Assembly: GCA_958423535.1 (NCBI GenBank)
Contig: CATZRJ010000052.1
Span: 1-10,257, forward strand
Length of the DNA stretch: 10,257 nucleotides
Reading direction: 5' to 3'
From: an uncultured Collinsella sp.
GTDB taxonomy: Bacteria > Actinomycetota > Coriobacteriia > Coriobacteriales > Coriobacteriaceae
Notes under the pieces: generated by a model
What the model was told of the DNA's origin: nothing
Seen by the model: only the letters and a program-made list of their open reading frames with translations
Databases searched by the model: none
Shown here: piece by piece, positions 1-6,850 of the stretch
How the letters are laid out: the number at the start of each line of letters is the position of its first letter
How positions within the stretch are numbered: the stretch's first letter is position 1
Made by a program: the position numbers and the translations under genes

Positions 1-76
1 ATTAATGGATGGAAACGGATGTTCTATCGGGACACACATTTTGTCCTATAAGCCTATTAGCATCGGTGCCTGCGTT

Positions 77-110
77 AAGGGGGCTGGGAAGTGATTCCCG
101 GCCCCCTTTT
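77..110 (+). terminator. Rho-independent terminator of an upstream gene
   Basis: Positions 77-90 pair with 95-108 in a 14-bp stem (one G-U pair at 85/100) closed by a GTGA loop at 91-94. The stem ends in TTTT at 107-110, followed by CTATTT. The T-run is on the plus-strand side, so it best fits a plus-strand gene ending left of the window. Read on the minus strand it could also stop the hydrolase gene that ends at 125, but the T-tract there is poor (TTAACG). Positions 1-76 contain no coding region I can support. Confidence 0.85.
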
Positions 111-124
111 CTATTTGGGCTGGC

Positions 125-925
125 CTATTGAATGGTCATGGGCCGATATTGCCCGGCGGGACGTATTGTGAGTTTATGCAGCCCCTCAACGCGGGTGGCG
201 ATGCTGCCAAGCTCGTTGTCGAGTGTTGCGCCGAGGGAGCTTGCGTAGCTTTTGACGGTCATGCTTGGGCGATTGTTGTCTTGGCTAATATGCATCGCGA
301 TAAGTTGCTCGGTGCGATCGGTTACCAACGCGCGTGCGGCATCGGCGGCCTGATCGTTGGAGAGATGTCCTTTTACAGACAGGATACGTTCCTGAAGAAA
401 GCGAGGATAGTCTCCTTGACGTAGCATGGTCACATCGTGGTTGCTTTCGAGTGCGAGAATGCGACAGTCCCTGAGCGTATCGATGGCATGCTTCGACAGT
501 TCGCCGGTGTCGGTGGCAAAGCCAACCGAATCACCCTGAGCGTCAAAACGGTAGCCGACGGGATTGACGACGTCGTGGGATGTCGAATACGTCTGAATGT
601 GGACTCCGGCAATAGAGAGGGTGTCGCCTGGATCGAATTCTTCAACAGGCAGATATGCGAGGCTTTCTTTTGATGCGAGTGTGCCTCTACTGGAAAAGAT
701 CGGGCCATTCCAATGCTTACACCATACCTCAAGCCCCTTAATGTGGTCGCTGTGCTCATGGGTGACAACAAGGGCGGACACGTCGTCTGCCGAAAGGCCG
801 AGCTCCGCCATGCGTTTGAGCGTCTCGCGGCGAGACAGTCCGTCATCGACCATAATGAGCCCCTGCGGGCCCTCGATGAGTGCGCAGTTGCCTTTAGAGC
901 CACTGCCGAGGATATGAAGGTGCAG
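125..925 (-). CDS. YycJ/WalJ-type MBL-fold metallo-hydrolase
   Basis: A single-domain metallo-beta-lactamase-fold hydrolase of the YycJ (WalJ) group, soluble and probably a nuclease-like or phosphodiester hydrolase acting in the cytoplasm. Family members often sit beside the walRK locus, which is not visible here. Numbered from the CTG at 925, the protein opens with the family signature LGSGSKGNC (residues 6-14) and carries the metal-binding HEHSDH at 56-61. It then has SHDVVNPVGY, ATDTGELS, LESNHD and a late AMHISQDN histidine motif, so all expected metal-ligand regions are present. Length from 925 is 266 aa, close to the usual 260-270. The start is uncertain. Homologs start one or two residues before the LHxLGSGS motif, where only a CTG (925-923) or an ATT (934-932) is available. 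The nearest ordinary starts, TTG at 982 and ATGs at 1003 and 1015, would add 19-30 unconserved residues and abut or overlap tilS. No clear ribosome binding site precedes any candidate. Confidence 0.85.
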   Translation of the reverse strand: MHLHILGSGSKGNCALIEGPQGLIMVDDGLSRRETLKRMAELGLSADDVSALVVTHEHSDHIKGLEVWCKHWNGPIFSSRGTLASKESLAYLPVEEFDPGDTLSIAGVHIQTYSTSHDVVNPVGYRFDAQGDSVGFATDTGELSKHAIDTLRDCRILALESNHDVTMLRQGDYPRFLQERILSVKGHLSNDQAADAARALVTDRTEQLIAMHISQDNNRPSMTVKSYASSLGATLDNELGSIATRVEGLHKLTIRPAGQYRPMTIQ

Positions 926-948
926 ACGAGAAATAAGATTCCAAAGGA

Positions 949-954
949 TACAAT
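949..954 (+). promoter_or_regulatory. Candidate -10 box for tilS (TACAAT)
   Basis: TACAAT lies 29 bases before the tilS ATG, in the short gap between the divergent hydrolase and tilS. I see no good -35 at the usual spacing. The same hexamer precedes three other genes in the window, which raises its plausibility. Confidence 0.4.
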
Positions 955-982
955 GGGTGCGGACGAATAGAGGAGGAAGCAA

Positions 983-2521
983 ATGCCTACGGTATCTCAG
1001 CATTATGGACACCATGCCGTGCCTGGGGCAGTCGATGAGACCCGGACGAGGCAGCAGGCTGCTCCTGTCGTGCTCATGGTATCAGGCGGTGCGGACTCGA
1101 CGGCACTGCTTCTTATGGCGTGCACATCAAAGCTGGATATCCAAGATGGACGCGGCATCGCTCCCATTGCTCGCGAGCGCCTGCATGTGCTGCATGTAAA
1201 CCATCATCTGCGCGGCAAGGCGTCCGATGGCGACGAGGCCTTTGTGCGTGAGCTCTGCTCGCAATATGGTTTGCCGCTGTGCGTTGAGCACGCTTATTTT
1301 GATGGGGAATCGGGCAATATCGAGGCGGCTGCGCGCGAGGTGCGTTATGCAGCGGCGCGAAGGTATGTTCGTGCGCTTTGTGCCAAGACGGGGGCGCCGA
1401 GAACGGCGGCGCGCATCTGTACTGCCCACACCTCTTCGGACCGTGCGGAAACATTTTTGATGAACGCCATTAAGGGGTCGGGCCTGGCTGGGCTTTCGAG
1501 CATTCCCCGTCGAAGGAATATCGTGGTGCGCCCCTTGCTCGATCTAACTCATGGCGAGCTAGTGGGCTATCTACAGGTACATGGTCAGCCGTGGCGTGAG
1601 GACGAGAGCAATGAGGATATCTCGTATCTGCGAAACTACGTGCGCCATCGGGTAATGCCATTGGTGGCACAGCGTAATGCGAGCGTGTGCAAGACGATTG
1701 GCGCCGCCTGTGAGATCTTGGGTGACGAAGACGCGTTTCTATCCCAGCTGTCGGCGCAGGCGTTTCGAAGCTGCCTGCGCAAGGAGGCGGCGGGCGCGCT
1801 AGTGCTCGATGCCAGACGCCTTGCTGCGGCCGAGGTGGTAATCGCGCGGCGCATCGTGCGACTGGCGATCAGACGCATCGATCCGGACGCTCGTCCAGAG
1901 ATGCGACATGTGGAGCGAGTCCTTTCCTGCGTTGCCGAAGGCACAGGCTCGGTCACGCTTCCGGCGGGAATTGACGCGCGCGTCGAGTTTGGCATGCTAG
2001 CGTTTAAGGCGCCGGCGGCTCGTGAGGGGCTGGTTGCGGACTGGATTACCATACCCGGTCGTTTGCCGTTGGGCGGGGGGCGCATGCTGGTCGCAGAGCC
2101 GATGGCCGTTGAGCCGGGATGCGATATCGTGCGCCGCGCCCGTGAGCTTGCGGCTGCCGGGGAAGTGACAGCTTTGGTAGACGCGGCTGCCCTGGGTTTT
2201 GCCGACAGCGATAGTGAGCGGATCCTGGCGGGCTCACGTGGCGAGATCCCTGCAGAGGCGCGATTGGCGCGCCTGTGGGTGGACGGTCCCGCACCGGGAG
2301 ACGTGATGTGCCCGTTAGGAATGAGTGGCCGAAGCAAGAAGGTATCCGACTTGCTAGGCGAGGCTCGCATTCCCGTTTCCGAGCGCGCCGGCGTGCCCAT
2401 GGTGAGGACGGCGCCGGGAGGTGCCGTGGTGTGGGTCGCCGGAGTTCGCGCGGACGAACGCTTTAAGTGCACGGCGGCGACGCGTGTGGCCTATCTGCTT
2501 CGCGTGGTTGACGCGGATTAG
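983..2521 (+). CDS. tilS: tRNA(Ile)-lysidine synthase TilS
   Basis: The enzyme attaches lysine to C34 of the CAU-anticodon tRNA-Ile in an ATP-dependent reaction, converting its codon reading from AUG to AUA. It is essential in most bacteria. The 512-aa product has the PP-loop ATP-pyrophosphatase motif SGGADS at residues 34-39, then HVNHHLR (71-77), AHTSSDRAETF (148-158), GSGLAGL (165-171) and RPLLDLT (183-189). The TilS-typical block EDESNEDISYLRNYVRHR follows at about 206-223. The last 80 or so residues (LWVDGPAPGDVM... to the end) match the TilS C-terminal tRNA-binding domain, so the protein is full length. The ATG at 983 is chosen because a strong GAGGAGG Shine-Dalgarno lies just upstream (about 970-977). 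About 27 residues precede the PP-loop strand, slightly more than in short homologs. It is followed by hpt and ftsH, a conserved order in many bacteria, and is transcribed divergently from the hydrolase. Confidence 0.96.
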   Translation: MPTVSQHYGHHAVPGAVDETRTRQQAAPVVLMVSGGADSTALLLMACTSKLDIQDGRGIAPIARERLHVLHVNHHLRGKASDGDEAFVRELCSQYGLPLCVEHAYFDGESGNIEAAAREVRYAAARRYVRALCAKTGAPRTAARICTAHTSSDRAETFLMNAIKGSGLAGLSSIPRRRNIVVRPLLDLTHGELVGYLQVHGQPWREDESNEDISYLRNYVRHRVMPLVAQRNASVCKTIGAACEILGDEDAFLSQLSAQAFRSCLRKEAAGALVLDARRLAAAEVVIARRIVRLAIRRIDPDARPEMRHVERVLSCVAEGTGSVTLPAGIDARVEFGMLAFKAPAAREGLVADWITIPGRLPLGGGRMLVAEPMAVEPGCDIVRRARELAAAGEVTALVDAAALGFADSDSERILAGSRGEIPAEARLARLWVDGPAPGDVMCPLGMSGRSKKVSDLLGEARIPVSERAGVPMVRTAPGGAVVWVAGVRADERFKCTAATRVAYLLRVVDAD

Positions 2522-2560
2522 CCCCTCGCACCAGCTTTTCTGTGCGGCGTTGACGGTATT

Positions 2561-2581
2561 CCCGCGCTGATGATGCGCGGG
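2561..2581 (+). other. Stem-loop between tilS and hpt
   Basis: CCCGCGC (2561-2567) and GCGCGGG (2575-2581) form a perfect 7-bp stem with a 7-base loop. It is followed by CTGGAAAATAT rather than a T-run, so it is at best a weak or partial terminator of tilS, or an mRNA-stabilising hairpin. Confidence 0.35.
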
Positions 2582-2603
2582 CTGGAAAATATACCCCGTG
2601 CGC

Positions 2604-2612
2604 TGCTAGAAT
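2604..2612 (+). promoter_or_regulatory. Extended -10 promoter element for hpt
   Basis: TGCTAGAAT matches an extended -10 (TGn followed by TAGAAT) 58 bases before the hpt ATG. No convincing -35 is present at 16-18 bases, as is usual when the TGn extension is used. It suggests hpt-ftsH can be transcribed independently of tilS. Confidence 0.5.
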
Positions 2613-2669
2613 GTGTAGTTCGCGTCCATACGGCGGTGTGTGGGCGATTAAGCACAAGAAAGGGTTGTC

Positions 2670-3218
2670 ATGGCTTCTCAACATCCGGATATCGAGAAGG
2701 TTCTGTTTACGCAGGAGGATATCGACGGTATCGTCTCTCGCCTGGGCGAGGAGATTACGCGCGACTACGCTGGTAAGGATCTGGTGCTGATCGCGGTCCT
2801 ACGCGGCGCCGTGGTCTTTATGGGCGACCTGATGCGCAAGATCGAACTGCCGACCAACATCGATTTCATGGCTGTTTCGAGCTATGGCGACGGTGTGAAG
2901 TCTTCGGGCATCGTGCGTATCATTAAGGACCTGGATATCGACATCCGTGGTCGCGACGTGCTGATCGTCGAGGACATTCTGGACTCGGGCCTGACCCTCA
3001 AGTACCTGATGAAGAACCTCGAGAGCCGCAAGCCCGCTTCTCTGGAGGTCGCCGCCTTCCTGTGGAAGGACGTTGAGGACCGTACCTCGGCCATCACGCC
3101 CAAGTATGTTGGAACCCATTGCCCCGATGCCTTTGTGGTGGGCTACGGCCTCGACTATGCCGAGCGCTATCGCAACCTTCCGTATCTGGGCATTTTGAAA
3201 CCGGAGGTTTATTCGTAA
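2670..3218 (+). CDS. hpt: Hypoxanthine phosphoribosyltransferase
   Basis: A purine salvage enzyme that converts hypoxanthine (and usually guanine) plus PRPP into IMP/GMP and pyrophosphate in the cytoplasm. The 182-aa length is typical of bacterial HPRT. The PRPP-binding signature VEDILDSGLT lies at residues 100-109 with its acidic pair E101-D102. The N-terminal block LRGAVVFMGDL corresponds to the flexible-loop/PPi-binding segment. The C-terminal VVGYGLDYAERYRNLPYLG is the HGPRT base-binding and closing segment. The ATG at 2670 is preceded by GAAAGGG at about 5-base spacing. It ends with TAA at 3216-3218, one base before the ftsH ATG, so the two are very probably cotranscribed and possibly translationally coupled. 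In Bacillus-type systems HprT is also reported to interact with TilS in controlling ftsH expression. Whether that applies here cannot be seen from sequence. Confidence 0.96.
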   Translation: MASQHPDIEKVLFTQEDIDGIVSRLGEEITRDYAGKDLVLIAVLRGAVVFMGDLMRKIELPTNIDFMAVSSYGDGVKSSGIVRIIKDLDIDIRGRDVLIVEDILDSGLTLKYLMKNLESRKPASLEVAAFLWKDVEDRTSAITPKYVGTHCPDAFVVGYGLDYAERYRNLPYLGILKPEVYS

Positions 3219-3219
3219 G

Positions 3220-5358
3220 ATGCCCGACGACCGTAACGATAATAATTCTCAGGCTCCCCGGGACCCAAAGATTCCGGGGATGCCCGGAGGCAAGAAGCCC
3301 ACGCGTACGGGCTGGCTGTATTTCCTTTTGGCTTGCGCGCTTCTGGGTTATGCCTTCTTTAATATGGGTTCTGGCTTTGCCAACTCCAGCAATACCGTTA
3401 AGCTCGCGACGAGCGAGATGGTCAGCGCCATTAAGCAGGATCGCGTCGAAGATTTGACCTATACGGTTCAAGACGGAAGCGTGGCGGGTCATTACTGGAA
3501 GACGAAAAAGGACAAGGGCGATACGAGCGAGCTCAAGAGCTTCTCCTCGACCTATGTCGGCTCCGATTCGCTTGCCGAGCTCATGGCGGAGCACCCCGAC
3601 ACCAAGTATATCGTCAACACCAACGACCCCGATTTTTGGGGCGACTTGGCGATGAGCGTGCTGCCGACGATCGCCCTGATCGCCATCATGTTCTACTTTA
3701 TGCGCCAAATGATGGGCGCCAATAATAGGAACATGCAGTTTGGCAAGACCAACGCCAAGACTAACGAGGCTACGCGTCCCAAGGTAAAGTTCGAGGACGT
3801 TGCCGGCGTGGACGAGGCCGTCGAGGAGCTCGAGGAGATCCGCGACTTCCTGAGCGATCCGGACCGCTATCGCAAGCTGGGTGCCAAGATTCCGCGCGGC
3901 GTTTTGCTGGTTGGTCCTCCGGGTACCGGTAAGACGCTGCTGGCTAAGGCCGTTGCCGGCGAGGCAGGCGTGCCGTTCTTTAGCATCTCGGGCTCTGACT
4001 TTGTCGAGATGTTCGTGGGCGTCGGCGCCAGCCGCGTGCGCGACCTCTTTAAGGAGGCCAAGTCTCAGGCTCCGTCGATCATCTTTATTGACGAGATCGA
4101 TGCCGTGGGACGTCAGCGCGGAGCCGGCCTAGGCGGCGGTCACGACGAGCGCGAGCAGACGCTCAACCAGCTGCTGGTCGAGATGGACGGTTTTGAGGAA
4201 AGCGAGTCGGTCATCCTGATCGCCGCAACCAATCGCCCCGATATTCTGGATCCGGCATTGCTGCGCCCCGGTCGTTTTGATCGTCAAGTCACGGTCGACC
4301 GTCCGGACGTAAAGGGTCGCGAGCAGATCTTGCGCGTACATGCCGAGAATAAGCCGATGGACGAGGACGTTAAGTTTGAGAAGCTCGCCCAGATGACCGT
4401 TGGCTTTACCGGTGCCGATCTGGCAAACCTGCTCAACGAATCTGCGCTGCTGGCCGCTTGCCGCCATCGTTCCGTGATCTCGATGGACGAGGTCGAGGAG
4501 TCGATGGAGCGCGTGATTGCCGGACCGCAACGCAAGGGTCGTGTGATGACCGAAGCCGAGCGCACCACGATTGCCTACCATGAGAGCGGCCATGCCCTGG
4601 TGGGTCACATCTTGGAGCACTCCGATCCAGTTCATAAGATTTCGATTGTCAGCCGCGGCCAGGCTCTGGGCTACACGTTGCAGCTTCCGCAGGAGGATCA
4701 CTTCCTCAAGACCAAGAACGAGATGCTCGACGAGCTTGCCGTGTTCCTGGGCGGCCGCGTTGCCGAGGAGCTCATGTGCGATGACATCACGTCGGGCGCG
4801 AGCAACGACCTGGAGCGCGCGACCAAGATGGCGCGCGAGATGGTTACGCGTCTGGGCATGAGTGAGGAGCTGGGCACGCAAGTGTTTGGCGAGGCGCAGC
4901 ATCAGGTGTTCCTTGGTCGCGATTACGCCGATCACCAGGATTACTCCGAGGAGACGGCGCGCCGCATCGATATCGAGGTTCAGCGCATCATGCGCGAGGC
5001 CCATCGCCGCGCGGTCGAGATTTTGGATGCCCGTCGCGATCAGCTTGATCTGATGGCGAAGGTGCTGCTTGAGCGCGAGACCGTCGAGGGCGACGCCGTG
5101 AACGCCCTGCTCGATAACGAGTGGGATGCCTACCTTGAGCGCGAGGGCGATATCCTGGCGGCCAAGGAGGAGCGCAATGCCAAGGCGGCCGGCATGCCGA
5201 CCAAGAAGCGCGTGCCTCGTATGAGCGAGGAGGAGCTGGCGGCTGATGCCGCGGCTTTTGCGCAGGCGGCCATGCAGGAGGATGCCGAAGTCGCATCTGA
5301 TGATGCCGGCGATGACCGTGCCGTCGATGCCGGTATCGGCACCGACGCCGACAAATAG
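3220..5358 (+). CDS. ftsH: ATP-dependent zinc metalloprotease FtsH
   Basis: A membrane-anchored AAA+ protease that degrades unassembled or damaged membrane proteins and selected regulators, working as a hexamer on the cytoplasmic face. Order in the 712-aa protein: a short basic N-terminus, TM1 at about 32-49, an extracytoplasmic domain of about 90 residues, TM2 at about 143-165, the AAA+ module, then the M41 peptidase. Walker A is GPPGTGKT (232-239), the pore motif FVG is at 265-267, Walker B is IIFIDEID (287-294), and the second-region-of-homology arginines are R352 and R355. The zinc site is HESGH (454-458) with D530 in the SGASND motif as third ligand, so all catalytic parts are intact. 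The last 65 or so residues form an Ala/Asp/Glu-rich, probably disordered tail, so the protein is longer than the 644-aa E. coli enzyme. GGAGG (3203-3207) within the end of hpt supplies the ribosome binding site at slightly long spacing. A strong terminator follows. Confidence 0.98.
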   Translation: MPDDRNDNNSQAPRDPKIPGMPGGKKPTRTGWLYFLLACALLGYAFFNMGSGFANSSNTVKLATSEMVSAIKQDRVEDLTYTVQDGSVAGHYWKTKKDKGDTSELKSFSSTYVGSDSLAELMAEHPDTKYIVNTNDPDFWGDLAMSVLPTIALIAIMFYFMRQMMGANNRNMQFGKTNAKTNEATRPKVKFEDVAGVDEAVEELEEIRDFLSDPDRYRKLGAKIPRGVLLVGPPGTGKTLLAKAVAGEAGVPFFSISGSDFVEMFVGVGASRVRDLFKEAKSQAPSIIFIDEIDAVGRQRGAGLGGGHDEREQTLNQLLVEMDGFEESESVILIAATNRPDILDPALLRPGRFDRQVTVDRPDVKGREQILRVHAENKPMDEDVKFEKLAQMTVGFTGADLANLLNESALLAACRHRSVISMDEVEESMERVIAGPQRKGRVMTEAERTTIAYHESGHALVGHILEHSDPVHKISIVSRGQALGYTLQLPQEDHFLKTKNEMLDELAVFLGGRVAEELMCDDITSGASNDLERATKMAREMVTRLGMSEELGTQVFGEAQHQVFLGRDYADHQDYSEETARRIDIEVQRIMREAHRRAVEILDARRDQLDLMAKVLLERETVEGDAVNALLDNEWDAYLEREGDILAAKEERNAKAAGMPTKKRVPRMSEEELAADAAAFAQAAMQEDAEVASDDAGDDRAVDAGIGTDADK

Positions 5359-5370
5359 TCCTTCTAACGA

Positions 5371-5408
5371 GAGCCTCCGCGGGGAAACCTGCGGAGGCTT
5401 TTTCTTTT
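5371..5408 (+). terminator. Rho-independent terminator of ftsH
   Basis: Positions 5371-5383 pair with 5388-5400 (wobbles at 5371/5400 and 5381/5390) around a GAAA tetraloop at 5384-5387. The stem runs straight into TTTTTCTTTT. It starts 12 bases after the ftsH stop and closes the tilS-hpt-ftsH cluster. Confidence 0.93.
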
Positions 5409-5470
5409 GGGCGATATGGGGCCGTCTGTCCCCAATCAACATTGCTGCGGCACTTTGCTCGGCTAAAGCG

Positions 5471-5476
5471 TACAAT
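5471..5476 (+). promoter_or_regulatory. Candidate -10 box for the aminotransferase gene
   Basis: TACAAT, inside the 9-mer GCGTACAAT, lies 24 bases upstream of the aminotransferase ATG and downstream of the ftsH terminator. This would give a very short leader. No good -35 is seen at 16-18 bases. Confidence 0.45.
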
Positions 5477-5500
5477 AGCGCCTATGCGAAAGGGGAACAG

Positions 5501-6685
5501 ATGATCAACGAAACTATGTATGCTCGCGGTGCGGAAAGCTCCATCATCCGCGAGATCTTTAGCTATGGTCTTGAGCGCAAGGCACAGATCGGTGCGGAGA
5601 ACGTATTCGATTTTTCGCTGGGCAACCCGAGTGTTCCGGCGCCCGCTGCCGTGGCGGAGTCCATTAAGAAGGCCTTGGAGCTGCCGAGTGACCAGCTGCA
5701 CGGCTACACCCCCGCACCAGGCTTGCCGCAATGTCGAGCAGCCGTTGCCGAATCGCTCAACCGCCGCTTTGGCACGAGCTATGAGGGCAAGGACGTCTTT
5801 ATGACGGTGGGTGCCGCGGCTTCGCTCACCTGCACGCTCAATGCTGTTGCGAACCCGGGCGACGAGGTCATTGTTATCGCCCCGTACTTTCCGGAGTATC
5901 GCGTGTGGATTGAGAAGGCCGGCTGCACGTGTGTTGAGGCGCCTGCCGATGAAGACACATTCCAGCTGAGCGTGGACAACGTGCTCAAGGCGATTACCGA
6001 TAAGACGACTGCCGTCATCATCGACTCGCCCAACAATCCGACTGGTGCCGTATATACACGCGACACGCTGATGCGACTGGCCAATGTTTTGCGCGAGGTC
6101 AACGCCAAGCGCGATCACGAGAATCCGATTGTCCTCATCTCGGATGAGCCATACCGCGAGATCGTGTACGGTGCCGAGGTGCCTTGGGTGCCCTCGATCT
6201 ACGAGCACACCATCGTGTGCTACTCGTATTCCAAGTCGCTGTCGCTGCCGGGTGAGCGCGTGGGTTGGATTTTGGTTCCCAATACAAATCCGCAGGCTGC
6301 GCGTCTGATGCCGGCTGTTGCGGGTGCTGCTCGTACGCTGGGTTTTGTATGCGCACCGGCGCTCTTTCAGCGCGTGATTATCGATTGCATCGATGAGCCG
6401 AGCGATATCGATGCCTATGCCCGCAACCGCATGGCGCTCACCGATGCCTTGGCGGAGTACGGCTATACCTATGTTGAGCCGGACGGTGCTTTCTACCTGT
6501 GGGTGAAGGCGCTCGAGCCCGATGCGAATGCGTTTTGCGAACGCGCAAAGAAGTATGAGTTGCTTGCGGTTCCCTCGGACAGCTTTGGTATGCCGGGTTG
6601 GTTCCGCTTGGGCTATTGCGTGAGTTACGAAACGATTGTCAATTCGCTACCCGCTTGGAAACAGTTGGCGGACGAGTATCGTTAA
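5501..6685 (+). CDS. Fold-type I PLP-dependent aminotransferase
   Basis: A class I/II aminotransferase (AspC/AAT superfamily) that moves an amino group between an amino acid and a 2-oxo acid using pyridoxal phosphate. The exact substrate cannot be read from sequence. The 394-aa length is standard. Visible motifs are the N-terminal substrate segment LGNPSVPAP, GAAASLTCTLNA (phosphate-side helix) and SPNNPTG at 176-182. SDEPYRE follows, with D215 expected to bind the PLP ring nitrogen and Y218 its hydroxyl. The Schiff-base lysine is K245 in SYSKSLSLPGERVGW, and the substrate-carboxylate arginine is R369 in WFRLGYC. The ATG at 5501 is chosen because AGGGG (5491-5495) sits just upstream and the conserved fold begins soon after. 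The frame stays open upstream through the ftsH terminator, but that part is not coding. It has its own promoter-like box and a hairpin after the stop, so it may be monocistronic. Confidence 0.94.
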   Translation: MINETMYARGAESSIIREIFSYGLERKAQIGAENVFDFSLGNPSVPAPAAVAESIKKALELPSDQLHGYTPAPGLPQCRAAVAESLNRRFGTSYEGKDVFMTVGAAASLTCTLNAVANPGDEVIVIAPYFPEYRVWIEKAGCTCVEAPADEDTFQLSVDNVLKAITDKTTAVIIDSPNNPTGAVYTRDTLMRLANVLREVNAKRDHENPIVLISDEPYREIVYGAEVPWVPSIYEHTIVCYSYSKSLSLPGERVGWILVPNTNPQAARLMPAVAGAARTLGFVCAPALFQRVIIDCIDEPSDIDAYARNRMALTDALAEYGYTYVEPDGAFYLWVKALEPDANAFCERAKKYELLAVPSDSFGMPGWFRLGYCVSYETIVNSLPAWKQLADEYR

Positions 6686-6707
6686 AAGTAAAGCGCTCTG
6701 CCTACAA

Positions 6708-6723
6708 TGTTTTACGTGAAACG
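6708..6723. other. parS-like ParB-site near-palindrome
   Basis: TGTTTTACGTGAAACG matches the widespread parS consensus TGTTTCACGTGAAACA at 14 of 16 positions, by eye. The differences are T for C at position 6 and G for A at position 16. It is intergenic, 22 bases after the aminotransferase stop. The central CACGTG core is broken to TACGTG, which may weaken or abolish ParB binding, so it could be a degenerate site or chance. Confidence 0.35.
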
Positions 6724-6750
6724 GGGTTTGGTGTTAAGCCGGACCCCGTT
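6720..6750 (+). terminator. Possible terminator hairpin of the aminotransferase gene
   Basis: AACGGGGT (6720-6727) pairs perfectly with ACCCCGTT (6743-6750). The stem continues inwards with G-C and G-U pairs to about 13 bp around a GTTAA loop (6733-6737). Only TTGTC follows, so the U-tract is poor. It could be an inefficient terminator or a structured leader element for the next gene. Confidence 0.45.
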
Positions 6751-6783
6751 GTCATGGACGTTGTGTCTTTGGGATGGAGTGGT

Positions 6784-6813
6784 TTTACGACTATCGAAGG
6801 CTATGCGTACAAT
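6784..6813 (+). promoter_or_regulatory. Candidate promoter of the PHP-domain gene
   Basis: TTTACG (6784-6789, four of six matches to TTGACA) is followed after 18 bases by TACAAT (6808-6813). The -10 is inside GCGTACAAT, the same 9-mer seen before the aminotransferase gene. It lies 37 bases before the ATG. Confidence 0.5.
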
Positions 6814-6850
6814 GAATATAAGCGACGGCCATGCCAGATAAGGAGACCCG

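Noticed and set aside
1..94. Open plus-strand frame from the left edge to a TGA at 92-94
   Set aside because: It is short, has no family resemblance I trust, and its stop falls in the terminator loop; it is probably 3' untranslated sequence.
1636..2472. 278-codon minus-strand frame opposite tilS
   Set aside because: It is Ser/Arg/Ala/Pro-rich shadow composition with no motif; tilS is clearly coding over the same bases.
5417..5434. TGGGG / CCCCA inverted repeat with an 8-base loop downstream of the ftsH terminator
   Set aside because: A stem of only 5 bp with no T-run or neighbouring signal; it can easily arise by chance at this GC content.
5246..5500. 85-codon upstream extension of the aminotransferase frame
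   Set aside because: It overlaps the end of ftsH in another frame and reads through the terminator; the ATG at 5501 fits family length and has a Shine-Dalgarno.
4129..6208. Long antisense open frames (448 and 406 codons) opposite ftsH and the aminotransferase gene
   Set aside because: They mirror strongly conserved plus-strand genes, resemble no family, and such frames are common opposite high-GC, codon-biased genes.
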